Shown here: positions 38,308 through 47,595 of the stretch, piece by piece
Layout of the letters: every line of letters begins with the position of its first letter
Numbering within the stretch: the first letter of the stretch is position 1
Source: Halorussus vallis
Lineage (GTDB): Archaea > Halobacteriota > Halobacteria > Halobacteriales > Haladaptataceae
DNA: 64,000 nt
Assembly: GCF_024138165.1 (NCBI RefSeq)
Contig: NZ_CP100003.1
Coordinates: forward strand, 62,001-126,000
Direction of reading: 5' to 3'
Position numbers and translations under genes: made by a program
Notes under the pieces: generated by a model
Databases searched by the model: none
The model's input: only the letters and a program-made list of their open reading frames with translations
What the model was told of the DNA's origin: nothing

Positions 38308-38777
38308 TCCGGAATTAATTCGTATCCTCACCAATTGACGGTGAGGACCTGACTGGTATCAGACCACAACGTCTTTTCTCGGAGAAGTCGGAGGACCTAC
38401 CAGTCATCTAATTGGACAGCCAAACTGTATTGGACTCCTGGCTTGAGCACTATGTTGGGACTCAAGAACGATTCCGTATGCTGCTCGGCAACGATGAGTG
38501 CTCTCTTCGCGGGTCAACCGAGGTGGGAACCCAATTCTCCAGTTCCTTTGCATACCAGGCCAGTGATCCTATCTCGTTCTGAGCCGTAGGAGTTGTTGAA
38601 CTCTGTCACTCTCTGACACTTCATGCGTCTGGGACTTACGGAGATTCTCATAGGGCCATCCGACTTGATCACAGTATCGCCAGTCGCGTTGTCGGGGTAT
38701 TGTCGCGTGGACTCTCGTTCTGGTCGCCGTAGGATGCAGTATTTACTTATTTATAACTGGCATACAGCCACGCTAGT
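38308..38777. other. 470-bp intergenic region with a possible 57-codon frame
   Basis: A plus-strand frame from TTG 38412 to TGA 38580-38582 reads a plausible small acidic product with EHYVGTQERFRMLLGNDECS, but has no ATG/GTG at its start and no clear promoter. It may be a small gene or a remnant. At the end a TATA box (38750-38756) serves the permease gene. Confidence 0.4.
38750..38756 (+). promoter_or_regulatory. TATA box of permease-UspA gene
   Basis: TTTATAA is centred 25 nt upstream of ATG 38778, indicating a leaderless transcript. Confidence 0.6.
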
Positions 38778-41231
38778 ATGGCCGATGATTCAATTTCGTC
38801 TTCTACTCAGGCAGGGGGTGGGCAAAGCGTAACCGAAGAACTCAATCCGGAAATCGGGCTCCTCGGCGCGCTGGCGATCGGCGTGGGGACGATGATTGCC
38901 GCTGGCATTTTCGTTCTGTCCGGCCTCGCCGTCGAAAAGGTCGGTGCCGTCGCTATCCTCTCGTTTCTTATCGCTGCGATAGTCGCCGCGTTCACCGCCG
39001 CCGCCTACGCCGAATTCTCCTCCATCTACCAGGAGAGTGGGGGCGGATACATGTACACCGCTAACACCTTCGACAACAATCTCACCTACATCATGGGATG
39101 GACGATGATTCTCGGCTATCCCGCGAGCGCCGCCTTCTACCTCGCTGCGTTCTCTGACTGGTTCTACCGGTTCATCTATCCCGCTCTGAGCATCCCCGAG
39201 GCAATTCCGTTCTGGGTCCCGGGAATCGTCATTCTCTCTTTGCTTGTGCTCGTCAATATGCGCGGCACAGAGGAATCCAACCAGTTCCAGATCATCGTCA
39301 CCGGCCTGAAGGTCGCGCTGTTGCTGTTGTTTCTCTACGGTGGATTACAGGCGCTGGATCCGGCGGTCATCCAACAGTCAGTCACAGAGAACATTAGCGA
39401 GTTCGCCAACATCGGCCTGACCAGTGCCCTCGTGTTCATCACGTTCTTCGGCTTCTCCGCGATCGCCACCAACGCCGAGGAAATCAAAGACCCTGGTGAC
39501 ACTATCCCGAAAGCGATCTATCTCAGCATGGGGATTGTGACGGTCATCTACACGCTGGTCGTGCTGGTGATCGTCATCGCCGTCAACAGTGATGCCTTCG
39601 TTCAATTCCTCGCAGCGAATGTTGATCTCGGTGGCGTGGACGCCGCCGAATACATCGCTACCCATGGAGAGGTATCGATGGGGTACGCGGCTCGGTTCTT
39701 CCTCGGATTGCCCTACAACGCCGGGTTCTACGTGATTATCGTCGGGGCACTGTTCTCGATGCTGTCGGCTGCAAATGCGACGATCATGGCCGGGTCGCGC
39801 GTGAAACTGGCAATGAGTCGCCGGAACCACCTGCCACGAAGCCTCGAGGCGATTCATCCGAACTGGGGGACGCCGTACAAGACGGTGCTCATGACTGGGG
39901 GACTCATCTTCCTGTATATCTTCGTGTTCGCGGTGTTGTTCGGCGAGACCGGTGGCTCCCGCCCGCTGTTCGGTATACACCTCGGGATCGAGGGGCTCGC
40001 ACAGTTCGCTAATTTCCTGTTGATCACTGGTCTCACGGTCGTCAACGTCGCGTTAGTCGTCAACCGTCGCAAGTATCCTGACATCAACCGTGGCTTCCGG
40101 GTCCCGCTGGTCCCGATCATCCCGGCGATTGCCGTCCTCGCTAACCTCGTGCTCATCGGAACCATCGTCACCGATACGGTCGGACAGTACGCCGTCGCAC
40201 TCGGGGTTCTAGCGGAGGTTATCGGCGTGGGAATCTGGTTCGCCTGGAAGAGTCGGACACCGTCAGTCGAACAACTCGAGGAGGAGACACCGACGGCTGT
40301 CGCCGAATATACGGCTCCTGGTAACGGCTATCAGATTGTCGTCCCGATTGCGAATCCACGGAATGCACCCCAGTTAATGCGAACTGCGACGACACTCGCC
40401 AATGAAAACGACGGCGAAGTGCTCGTCATGAGTGCGGTCACTGTTCCCAACCAGACGCCGCTCTCGCGTGGACGTGAACGGACCGGCGAGAAGCGTGCCG
40501 TCCTCGACCAAGCGATGGATATCGCCGAGGAGGAGGGAGTTCCCGTCAGCGGGACGATCAGGATTGGCCACCACGCCGCCGACGCCATCATCAACACGGT
40601 CGCCCAGCACGGCAGCGACGCCGTCCTCGTCGGATGGGGTGGCGACCGGTCGAGCGATAGTGACGTCGTACTCGGCTCTGTCGTCGATCGTGTTGTCGCC
40701 GAAGCCGACTGTGACGTCTTCGTCGAGCGGATCGGGATAGAAGCCGACGGCGATCTCGATTCGATCCTGTTACCGACGGCGGGTGGCCCACACGCCGAAC
40801 TGGCAGCCGAAACGGCCGCCGCGCTCGCCCGCGGAACTGGCGCGACAGTGACGTCCGCCTACGTCATCGACCCCGACGCGTCCGACGCGGAATACGAGCG
40901 GGCACGCTCGTTGCTCGCTTCGGCGACCGAGGCGTTCGAAACCGGTGGAGCATTCGAGACAACCCTCCTAGAAGGAGAAGACGTGGTGGCGACCTTGGTT
41001 GAGGCGAGTGCAGATCACGACCTCACCATCATCGGCGCGACGCGGGAAGGCGCGTTCCAGCGGTTCCTGTTCGGCACGATTCCGGAAACGGTCGCCATGC
41101 GAGCGTCTAACACGGTCATCATGGCCAAGCGGAACCTAGACGTGCGGTCGCGACTTCAACAGTCGATCGACATATTACGCGAGCGTCTGACTGGGCAGTC
41201 AAACACGATGGAGCAAGGTGGGGAGGAATAA
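38778..41231 (+). CDS. APC-superfamily amino-acid permease fused to two UspA domains
   Basis: 817 aa. Residues 20-475 form a 12-helix APC transporter (LLGALAIGVGTMIAAGIFVL with the substrate-binding GxG region, GGGYMYTANTFDNNLTYIMG, FFGFSAIATNAEEIKDPGDT). Residues about 505-650 and 655-800 are two UspA-like domains (QIVVPIANPRNAPQLMRTAT, VLVGWGGDRSSDSDVVLGSV, IILPTAGGPHAELA-like strand, GATREGAFQRFLFGTIPETV). Permease-USP fusions are typical of haloarchaea; the USP part probably senses nucleotide or stress state. The substrate, likely a cationic amino acid, is uncertain. The next gene starts immediately after the stop. Confidence 0.88.
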   Translation: MADDSISSSTQAGGGQSVTEELNPEIGLLGALAIGVGTMIAAGIFVLSGLAVEKVGAVAILSFLIAAIVAAFTAAAYAEFSSIYQESGGGYMYTANTFDNNLTYIMGWTMILGYPASAAFYLAAFSDWFYRFIYPALSIPEAIPFWVPGIVILSLLVLVNMRGTEESNQFQIIVTGLKVALLLLFLYGGLQALDPAVIQQSVTENISEFANIGLTSALVFITFFGFSAIATNAEEIKDPGDTIPKAIYLSMGIVTVIYTLVVLVIVIAVNSDAFVQFLAANVDLGGVDAAEYIATHGEVSMGYAARFFLGLPYNAGFYVIIVGALFSMLSAANATIMAGSRVKLAMSRRNHLPRSLEAIHPNWGTPYKTVLMTGGLIFLYIFVFAVLFGETGGSRPLFGIHLGIEGLAQFANFLLITGLTVVNVALVVNRRKYPDINRGFRVPLVPIIPAIAVLANLVLIGTIVTDTVGQYAVALGVLAEVIGVGIWFAWKSRTPSVEQLEEETPTAVAEYTAPGNGYQIVVPIANPRNAPQLMRTATTLANENDGEVLVMSAVTVPNQTPLSRGRERTGEKRAVLDQAMDIAEEEGVPVSGTIRIGHHAADAIINTVAQHGSDAVLVGWGGDRSSDSDVVLGSVVDRVVAEADCDVFVERIGIEADGDLDSILLPTAGGPHAELAAETAAALARGTGATVTSAYVIDPDASDAEYERARSLLASATEAFETGGAFETTLLEGEDVVATLVEASADHDLTIIGATREGAFQRFLFGTIPETVAMRASNTVIMAKRNLDVRSRLQQSIDILRERLTGQSNTMEQGGEE

Positions 41232-41798
41232 ATGTCCGAGCCGGATGCGGATCCGTTGCGCGTAGAGTACACGACAGTTGGTGAACTCATTGACTTCATC
41301 ATATATGCGATCGAGGATATTAGTCTCGAATTCGAGAGGTGGGGCGAAGAGCACGTTCGGGGACCGGGGTTGTACTTCGTGGTCGTGGCAGGGGTGCATT
41401 CTGGCGCGTATGCGGACCCACTGGGCGAGAACGTCTGGCCGACCGAGACCTGTCGGGTCGTCACGGAGAATCTCGACGGATTCGTCCAGGCAGCGCGAAC
41501 GGTCGGCCATTCACGCGACGGCGCGGTTGTCGTCAGTACGGACGGAACGGTCCAAGAGCAGATGGTCCGGATCAAAAGTCCGAATTCCGACGAAGCGGAG
41601 GCGGCAGACACCTCGATCGACTACGGTGACTGGATGGGAACGAAGCACTTGAGCGCAATCGAGGTGTCTGTCCGTGAAGAAGTGGTCGCGGCTGTGACGC
41701 TCAGTGAGGAAGACGGTCGTATGACACTCTTTGAGGACGGGGATTACAACGATTATCAGCGCGATGAGTTAGGTGGTGAGTGGCGTCCTTCGGGTTGA
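41232..41798 (+). CDS. Diadenylate cyclase (DAC)-like protein with altered RHR motif
   Basis: 188 aa. The C-terminal half matches the DAC/DisA-N fold: RDGAVVVSTDGTVQEQMVRI with the DGA motif at 96-98, and GTKHLSAIEVSVREEVVAAV in place of the usual GTRHRAA (Thr137, Lys138, His139, Leu140), then TLSEEDGRMTLFEDG. Diadenylate cyclases make c-di-AMP, a regulator of K+ transport. Both arginines of RHR are replaced, so it may be inactive, use another substrate, or be a nucleotide sensor. It abuts the permease gene and precedes trkA-trkH. Confidence 0.7.
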   Translation: MSEPDADPLRVEYTTVGELIDFIIYAIEDISLEFERWGEEHVRGPGLYFVVVAGVHSGAYADPLGENVWPTETCRVVTENLDGFVQAARTVGHSRDGAVVVSTDGTVQEQMVRIKSPNSDEAEAADTSIDYGDWMGTKHLSAIEVSVREEVVAAVTLSEEDGRMTLFEDGDYNDYQRDELGGEWRPSG

Positions 41799-41913
41799 TT
41801 CAGACTCTTCAAGAACATCCTTCCTTAGAAGATTCGACCCGGAATGTCGAGAACGACTTTTTTGTAGGGTTCGCCCTTTAGTCACGTCTAATGAGTACAT
41901 TGAGGGAGAACCA

Positions 41914-43251
41914 ATGCGTGTAATCGTAGTTGGGGCTGGTGAAGTCGGTTCCAATATCGCAGTCAGTCTCGCCGAGAGCCACGACGTCATCGTTATCGAT
42001 GTTGACCCCGAGAAAGTTGATGAACTCACCTATTCGAACGACATCTTAGCGATAGAGGGTGACGGGACCTCGCTGGAGACACTCGAAAACGCTGGCATCG
42101 CCGAAGCAGACATGCTCATCGCCAGTACAGACGACGATGAGACGAACCTCGTCACCTGTGGAACCGCGAAAACAGTTGGTGGCGTCTTTACTATTGCCAG
42201 GACTCGAAATACGAACTTCTTCAAGACTTGGACAAAGTCGGAGGATGCATTCGGCGTCGACTTCATGGTCTCGACGAATCTCCTCACGGCGAATGATATC
42301 GTCCGCGTCGTCGGGCTCCCAGCAGCAATCGACGTCGACCCGTTCGCTGGCGGACTCGTCCAGATGGCCGAGTTCGAGGTGACAGCAGAAAGTGAAATCG
42401 CGGGACAGACCGTCGAAGAGGCGGATAAATTCGAGGCGCTCACGTTCGCTGCACTTGTTCAGGATGGCGACGTCGTAATCGCTCGTGGGCAGACGCGTAT
42501 CGAAGCTGGGAACAGGGTGATCGTCATCGGCAGTCCAGAGAGTGTCCAATCCTTTTCGAGAACGGTTGCCTCACCTGAATCTTCAGATGAGGCCCGCGAT
42601 ATTGTCGTCGTTGGTGGGAGCGACATCGGATATCACACGGCTAAGCTACTCGAAGAGCGTGGTATCGAACCTCGTCTAATCGAACAAGATGCGGACCGTG
42701 GTCGGGAACTCGCCGAAGACCTCCCCGGAACAATCGTGTTGGAACACGATGCGACAGATACAGATTTCCTCGTCGGGGAACAGATCGATCGAGCGGACGC
42801 AGTCATCGCAGCGACCGACAGCGACGAAAAGAACCTCCTCGTCTCGCTGCTCGCCCAGAATATTGGAGTTCAACGAACAGTCGCCGTTGTCGAGGAAGGG
42901 CAATACGCCGGCTTATTTGAGGCGATCGGGATCGACGTCGCAATCAATCCACGTGAAGCGACTGCAGAGGAGATCATCCGCTTTACACAGAAGGGCCAGG
43001 TCGAAAACCTCTCACTCATCGAAGATCGTCAAGCTGAGGTGCTGGAGATCGAGGTCGACGAGGAAAGCGTCCTCACCGGTCGACCGATCCGCGAGAGCGT
43101 TACCGAACTCCCATCCGACGTCGTCATTGGAGCGGTCACTCGCGATCAGGAGTTCATCGTTCCCCGCGGCGAAACCGTCATCGAACCCGGCGATCACGTC
43201 GTTCTCTTTGTGGCTACAGATGTCCTTTCTCCCGTTATGGATCTCGTATGA
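41914..43251 (+). CDS. trkA: Trk K+ uptake regulatory subunit TrkA
   Basis: 445 aa from ATG 41914, chosen because the Rossmann fold starts there (MRVIVVGAGEVGSNIAVSLA) and a GAGGGAGA ribosome-binding-like stretch lies just upstream. Two TrkA-N/TrkA-C repeats are present: the second NAD-binding motif is IVVVGGSDIGYHTAKLLEER near residue 230, and TrkA-C lobes are at about 140-220 and 365-445. The protein forms the cytoplasmic ring that gates TrkH. It overlaps trkH by 4 nt (ATGA). Confidence 0.92.
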   Translation: MRVIVVGAGEVGSNIAVSLAESHDVIVIDVDPEKVDELTYSNDILAIEGDGTSLETLENAGIAEADMLIASTDDDETNLVTCGTAKTVGGVFTIARTRNTNFFKTWTKSEDAFGVDFMVSTNLLTANDIVRVVGLPAAIDVDPFAGGLVQMAEFEVTAESEIAGQTVEEADKFEALTFAALVQDGDVVIARGQTRIEAGNRVIVIGSPESVQSFSRTVASPESSDEARDIVVVGGSDIGYHTAKLLEERGIEPRLIEQDADRGRELAEDLPGTIVLEHDATDTDFLVGEQIDRADAVIAATDSDEKNLLVSLLAQNIGVQRTVAVVEEGQYAGLFEAIGIDVAINPREATAEEIIRFTQKGQVENLSLIEDRQAEVLEIEVDEESVLTGRPIRESVTELPSDVVIGAVTRDQEFIVPRGETVIEPGDHVVLFVATDVLSPVMDLV

Positions 43252-44744
43252 GGATTCGCGTCGATTGGCGGGTTAGCTGCCGACTGGTTGGAACGATTCT
43301 CAAGTGGCTGTGGGTGCCATTACTCTTCCCACTCGGTATCGCTCTCTACGACGGAACGGCACTGCTCCCGTTCGTCCTCCCGATACTTGGCACAGCACTC
43401 CTCGGACTCGGTCTCGAACAGCTGACCGACGAGCGTGACCTCCGTGCCCGCGAGGCGTTTCTAATGGTCTCGCTGACGTGGTTGAGCATCGCGCTCGTCG
43501 GTGCCGTCCCATTTCTGCTGGCTGGGGAAGGCACTCTCGCAGAACCTGTGAACGCGCTTTTCGAGAGTATGAGCGGCATCACGACGACCGGCGCGACGGT
43601 CATCGTGAATTTCGAACTCCACTCACGGGCCATCCTCATGTGGCGAGCGGTCCTTCAGTGGCTCGGTGGGCTCGGCATTCTCGTGCTGGCGACGGCAGTC
43701 CTCTCCCAGCTGTCCGTCGGTGGCGCACAGCTCATGGAGACCGAAACCCAGACACAGGACGTCAACAAACTCACCCCCCGGATTTCGGAAACAGCCGCCC
43801 TTCTCTGGAAGCTCTATATCGGCCTGACCGGGCTCCAGGTGGCGGTTCTCTACGGGCTTCACTTGGTTGGATATGCACCGGAGATGACGTTGTACAATGC
43901 GATTGCGCACGCATTCACGACGATCGCGACGAGTGGCTTTTCACCCCGGGGGGACAGCATTGCTGCCTTCTCTCCTGCTGTGCAGTGGGTGATTATTCCG
44001 TTCATGGCAATCGGTGCAACCAGTTTCGTGTTACTCTACTTCGTCTTCCAAGGGAACTTCGACCGGCTCCGGAACAGCGACGAGTTTCGGTTCTACGTCG
44101 CGATCCTCGGGTTCTTTTCCCTCGGTGTTGGCGGGATGCTGTTCGCGAACGGCGGGCCATACACGAGTCTCGAAGAGATCGCTCGACACGCTATCTTCCA
44201 GGTTGTCTCAATCGTCACAACCACTGGCTACGCGAGCACGGACTTCAACCTCTGGTCGGCGGGACCCAAACACCTCCTGTTCGTCTGTATGTTCATTGGT
44301 GGAATGGCTGGCAGTACGACCTGTTCGATCAAGACGCTGCGCTGGTTGGTCGTCGTGAAGGCGTTTCGGCGCGACCTGTTTACGGCAGCTAGTCCAAGTG
44401 CGATTCGCCCAGTCCGACTGAGCGGATCCGTCATCGACGAAGAGACGATTCGGGATATCTATGCGTACACCCTCGTGAGTCTCGTGTTTTTCATCCTGGC
44501 GACGATTTTCGTCGTGCTCGACGCTTCTCGGGTACAATTAACGGTTTCTGAGTTTGAGGCGATGAGTGCTGCAGCAGCAACGTTCTTCAATATCGGACCG
44601 GCCTTCGGTATCGCAGGCCCACTCGAAAGCTACGAGCCGTTCCCGCGGTCGACGAAGCTCGTTATGACGTTCCTCATGTGGGTTGGACGGATCGAAATCA
44701 TTCCGGTGCTGGTGCTATTGACGCCGTCCTACTGGCAATCGTGA
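43248..44744 (+). CDS. trkH: Trk K+ uptake membrane subunit TrkH
   Basis: 498 aa. The four pore-forming repeats with their P-loops are seen, including SMSGITTTGATVIVNFE, TIATSGFSPRGDSIAAFSP, VVSIVTTTGYASTDFNLWS and FNIGPAFGIAGPLESYEPF. It ends with WVGRIEIIPVLVLLTPSYW, the usual TrkH C-terminus. It takes up K+ for osmotic balance, which is central in salt-in haloarchaea. Directly coupled to trkA. Confidence 0.93.
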   Translation: MRIRVDWRVSCRLVGTILKWLWVPLLFPLGIALYDGTALLPFVLPILGTALLGLGLEQLTDERDLRAREAFLMVSLTWLSIALVGAVPFLLAGEGTLAEPVNALFESMSGITTTGATVIVNFELHSRAILMWRAVLQWLGGLGILVLATAVLSQLSVGGAQLMETETQTQDVNKLTPRISETAALLWKLYIGLTGLQVAVLYGLHLVGYAPEMTLYNAIAHAFTTIATSGFSPRGDSIAAFSPAVQWVIIPFMAIGATSFVLLYFVFQGNFDRLRNSDEFRFYVAILGFFSLGVGGMLFANGGPYTSLEEIARHAIFQVVSIVTTTGYASTDFNLWSAGPKHLLFVCMFIGGMAGSTTCSIKTLRWLVVVKAFRRDLFTAASPSAIRPVRLSGSVIDEETIRDIYAYTLVSLVFFILATIFVVLDASRVQLTVSEFEAMSAAAATFFNIGPAFGIAGPLESYEPFPRSTKLVMTFLMWVGRIEIIPVLVLLTPSYWQS

Positions 44745-44763
44745 AAAGCGTGGAGAAGCGGTA

Positions 44764-45099
44764 CTAGTCCAGCTGCTTTCCACATCGAGGGCACAGACGG
44801 ACTGAAGAGAGGATTGGATGGAGAAACTTGACTTGAAACTCGAAGCCACAGTTCTCACACTCGTAGACGGGTGGTTCTCGAATCCAGATCGTCCGGTTTG
44901 GTTCGGGCTCTTTTTTCCGGACTTTGTCTTCGCCGACGAGCTTGTTCAGAAACGACCAAATGAGACCTTTCGATGTCTCGAGGCGGCGTGCTAACTCATC
45001 CGTAGTGTATGGTTCGAGCGGGTCCATAGTCTCATAGACATCCTCAGGGGAGAGCTCATCCCCATTCGACGACTCGCTATCGGGATTCGGGTCAGGCAT
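44764..45099 (-). CDS. wHTH-zinc-ribbon regulator
   Basis: 111 aa. An acidic N-terminus is followed by a wHTH (YTTDELARRLETSKGLIWSF, about residues 30-60) and a C-terminal ribbon (YECENCGFEFQVKF, VRLCPRCGKQ). The same layout is found in archaeal transcription regulators. It lies between trkH and the second antiporter pair, converging with trkH. Candidate regulator of the ion-transport genes, by position only. Confidence 0.75.
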   Translation of the reverse strand: MPDPNPDSESSNGDELSPEDVYETMDPLEPYTTDELARRLETSKGLIWSFLNKLVGEDKVRKKEPEPNRTIWIREPPVYECENCGFEFQVKFLHPILSSVRLCPRCGKQLD

Positions 45100-45184
45100 G
45101 ATGAGGGATAGTACGGGTACCTACGCGTCGCATACGGCTTTCGAGCTTAAATAGGGTCGGAATGCCCTTCAAGATATCCCGGCT

Positions 45185-46393
45185 TCACTCGGGTGTTGAC
45201 TTTCGCAGTCTCAGTGGAACACGGTCCAGAATCGGATCCGAGTTCTGGATCAGAACAGTCCCCAAGATGCTCATCAGCAAGACGTAACCAACCGTAAATG
45301 CGGGAATTACGGATCCGAGTGCCCCAGTGCCAACACTGGCAGCAAGTGTAGCGATCACGAGAGAAAACTCACCTCGTGGCACCATCCCAAAACCGACACG
45401 GGCCGAACGTATTCGATCCAATCCGTAGACTTGACCGGACAGTGTGCCACTCACCAGCTTTCCAGCAGTCGTGACGAGAATGGCTGCAAGGAGCAACCAG
45501 ACGACGTTGGCGAGTAATGTAATGTCTGTCGTGAGCCCGATCGAGAAGAAGAACACAGCAGCAAAGAAGTCACGGGCAGGTGCGACGACGTCCTCGATCC
45601 GTTCGGTATGGTCGGTTCCGCTGAACGCTGTCCCGACGAAGAACGCAGCGACAGCTTCACTGAGTCCAGCGGTGAGAGCTGCACCGGCTATGAGTGTCGT
45701 GATCCCCAGAACCCGAAGCAGGAATAGTTCATCTGAATCCGCGTCGAACGCTCGCTCCACGTACTCCGAGCCGTACCACGCAACGACGGTGAGGACACCG
45801 AGAAACGCAAACGCCGACCCCACAGACATCGCAGCATCCAGAGCTGTCCCCTCACCCAGTGCGACCGCCGATAGTAGTGCTAAGTAGATGGCGATGAGAA
45901 TATCTTCAAAGACGAGTGTGCCCAAGATCGGGCTACTCTCCGGGTTCGCAACCCAGCCGTTATCGATGAGTGACTTCGTGATCACGGCACTCGAGGAAAT
46001 GTAGACGATCCCCGCGATGAAGAACGTCTCCAAGAGCGTGTAGCCGAAGACGACACCAAGAGTCAGGCCGAGACCGAAGTTGATGAGGAAGTCGATACTC
46101 CCGATTTTCGCGATGCGTTTCCGATCGGCCAGCAGCTGAGAGACGCTGAACTCGAGACCAAGGAAGAACAACAGGAATATGATACCGAGTTCAGCGAGTA
46201 CATCGATAAACTCCCGATGTTCGACGAGGGTGAGTGAGATTCCGCCAATTGAGGACGGCTCATTCGGTCCGATGAGGATCCCGATGATGATGTATGCTGG
46301 GATTACGGACAGGCCGATGCGGTTGGCCAAAGCACCTGCGAGCGCGATACCAGTCAGTGCGATGCCGATCTCGACAAGCAACAGTTCCGCCAT
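45185..46393 (-). CDS. CPA2-family K+(Na+)/H+ antiporter, pair 2
   Basis: 402 aa with about 12 membrane helices. It is clearly paralogous to the 34,120 gene: AYIIIGILIGPNEPSSIGGI, LAELGIIFLLFFLGLEFSVS, SSAVITKSLIDNGWVANPES, LGTLVFEDILIAIYLALLSA, and VPRGEFSLVIATLAASVG. The paired acidic residues of the transport site are kept. It starts 2 nt after the KhtT-like gene, so they form one operon. Confidence 0.88.
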   Translation of the reverse strand: MAELLLVEIGIALTGIALAGALANRIGLSVIPAYIIIGILIGPNEPSSIGGISLTLVEHREFIDVLAELGIIFLLFFLGLEFSVSQLLADRKRIAKIGSIDFLINFGLGLTLGVVFGYTLLETFFIAGIVYISSSAVITKSLIDNGWVANPESSPILGTLVFEDILIAIYLALLSAVALGEGTALDAAMSVGSAFAFLGVLTVVAWYGSEYVERAFDADSDELFLLRVLGITTLIAGAALTAGLSEAVAAFFVGTAFSGTDHTERIEDVVAPARDFFAAVFFFSIGLTTDITLLANVVWLLLAAILVTTAGKLVSGTLSGQVYGLDRIRSARVGFGMVPRGEFSLVIATLAASVGTGALGSVIPAFTVGYVLLMSILGTVLIQNSDPILDRVPLRLRKSTPE

Positions 46394-46395
46394 TC

Positions 46396-46899
46396 TTAGG
46401 CCTGCGAAGTATCGGTAGATCCGGTTTCGACAAGTTCGGAGAACGCCTGTTGCTCGTCCCGGCTCCCGAGCGTGACGAGGATATCATCAGCCTCGATAGT
46501 CGTATCGGGCATCGGATTCGCTATCGTCTTTTCGGCCCGCTGAATTGCAATAATTGATACGCCGGTCTGCTCCCGAATATTGGCCGCCCGGAGGGTCTGT
46601 CCCACTAATGGTGATGATGAATCGATATCGACCCACTCGATGATCGCTTCGCCCAAGGGCACTTGGATTTCGTCCATTTCGATGGGCTGAAAGTGTGCTC
46701 CCTCAAGGATAGAGCCAAGCTGGCGCGCTCGCTTACCAGTAAGACTGAACAACTTCTGGCTGTCTTGGTTTTCTCCAGGACGGCGATAGACCTCACGCTT
46801 CCCATCGTGGTGAATGAGTACAATTAGTCGTTCCTCACCATCCAGTTCGAGTTCGAATTTATGACCGACCCCTGGAACTTCGGTTTCATAGATCGTCAT
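46396..46899 (-). CDS. KhtT-like TrkA-C regulator of antiporter, pair 2
   Basis: 167 aa. An N-terminal domain (MTIYETEVPGVGHKFELELD) and a TrkA-C domain (EQTGVSIIAIQRAEKTIANP, DTTIEADDILVTLGSRDEQQ) match the 35,386 protein closely. RCK_C domains of bacterial KhtT bind c-di-AMP and tune K+/H+ antiport by pH and nucleotides. Here that would link to the DAC-like protein at 41,232; this is inference. Confidence 0.85.
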   Translation of the reverse strand: MTIYETEVPGVGHKFELELDGEERLIVLIHHDGKREVYRRPGENQDSQKLFSLTGKRARQLGSILEGAHFQPIEMDEIQVPLGEAIIEWVDIDSSSPLVGQTLRAANIREQTGVSIIAIQRAEKTIANPMPDTTIEADDILVTLGSRDEQQAFSELVETGSTDTSQA

Positions 46900-47279
46900 A
46901 CGTTATCGCGGGAGGCCGAGTATGATAAATGACGTGCGTTGAAGCAATTTCCGGCGAGTTGCTACTCAACGTCGCTCCTGGCGGCTTTATGTCCAGCCGA
47001 GAAATAGTCTTCTAGAGCGCTTATGGAGGAAGTGACCGACAAAAACTCTACGAGTACACGACTGAGATAATCGTCGAGGTCATGGGCATCGATAATCGTG
47101 GTGAGTTCGCTATTGCCACCTATCAGTTTACGTTTGAAGAGAGAAGTGGATGGTTCAAGCAAAAGGCGAACTTGACATCCTCCATGAGCCTCACGTCGAA
47201 AGGGCTCTGGAAGAAGCCGGCTATTCATTCAAACGGTCGAAGTGAGCACAGTTTCAGATTACACTAGTGGGACCTAAGA
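46900..47279. other. 380-bp region without a clear gene
   Basis: A short plus-strand frame from ATG 47149 to about 47244 reads MVQAKGELDILHEPHVERAL and on to a Lys-rich end; it looks like the tail of a larger protein and may be a gene remnant. Other frames show no coding character. No promoter or repeat was recognised. Confidence 0.4.
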
Positions 47280-47471
47280 ATGGAAGCGACGAAGCAAAAA
47301 GTTCATAGCCTTTTTGAAGAAGGTGTCGGTATGGAAAAACTCCGAGTGATGGTTCGGAGATTGAGTGACATCTCATTACTCTCCAGTCCAGACTTTGAAT
47401 GTCCGAACTGCGAAACTACGGTTAAGTCACAATACGAAGAGTGTCCATCCTGTGGCCGACAGTTGCTCTAA
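47280..47471 (+). CDS. Small zinc-ribbon protein
   Basis: 63 aa. A charged helical N-terminus (MEATKQKVHSLFEEGVGMEK) is followed by a ribbon FECPNCETTVKSQYEECPSC near the C-terminus. The Cys spacing is that of a classic short zinc ribbon. No known function. It is AT-richer than its neighbours and precedes the flippase-like gene by 124 nt. Confidence 0.65.
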   Translation: MEATKQKVHSLFEEGVGMEKLRVMVRRLSDISLLSSPDFECPNCETTVKSQYEECPSCGRQLL

Positions 47472-47595
47472 CTCCGAACATCTGTTATATATTGATGAGA
47501 TGTTTAATTCTATGTTTTTGCAGGGAAGCGAAATACCAGTTCCGTTCTGGAAATGAGCTCAGTCAAAGTTGTATTTGGATTACAGGGGTGGGCTC

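Noticed and set aside
46962-47228. Minus-strand frame in the gap after the KhtT-like gene
   Set aside because: Low-complexity translation without motif, promoter or haloarchaeal acidity.
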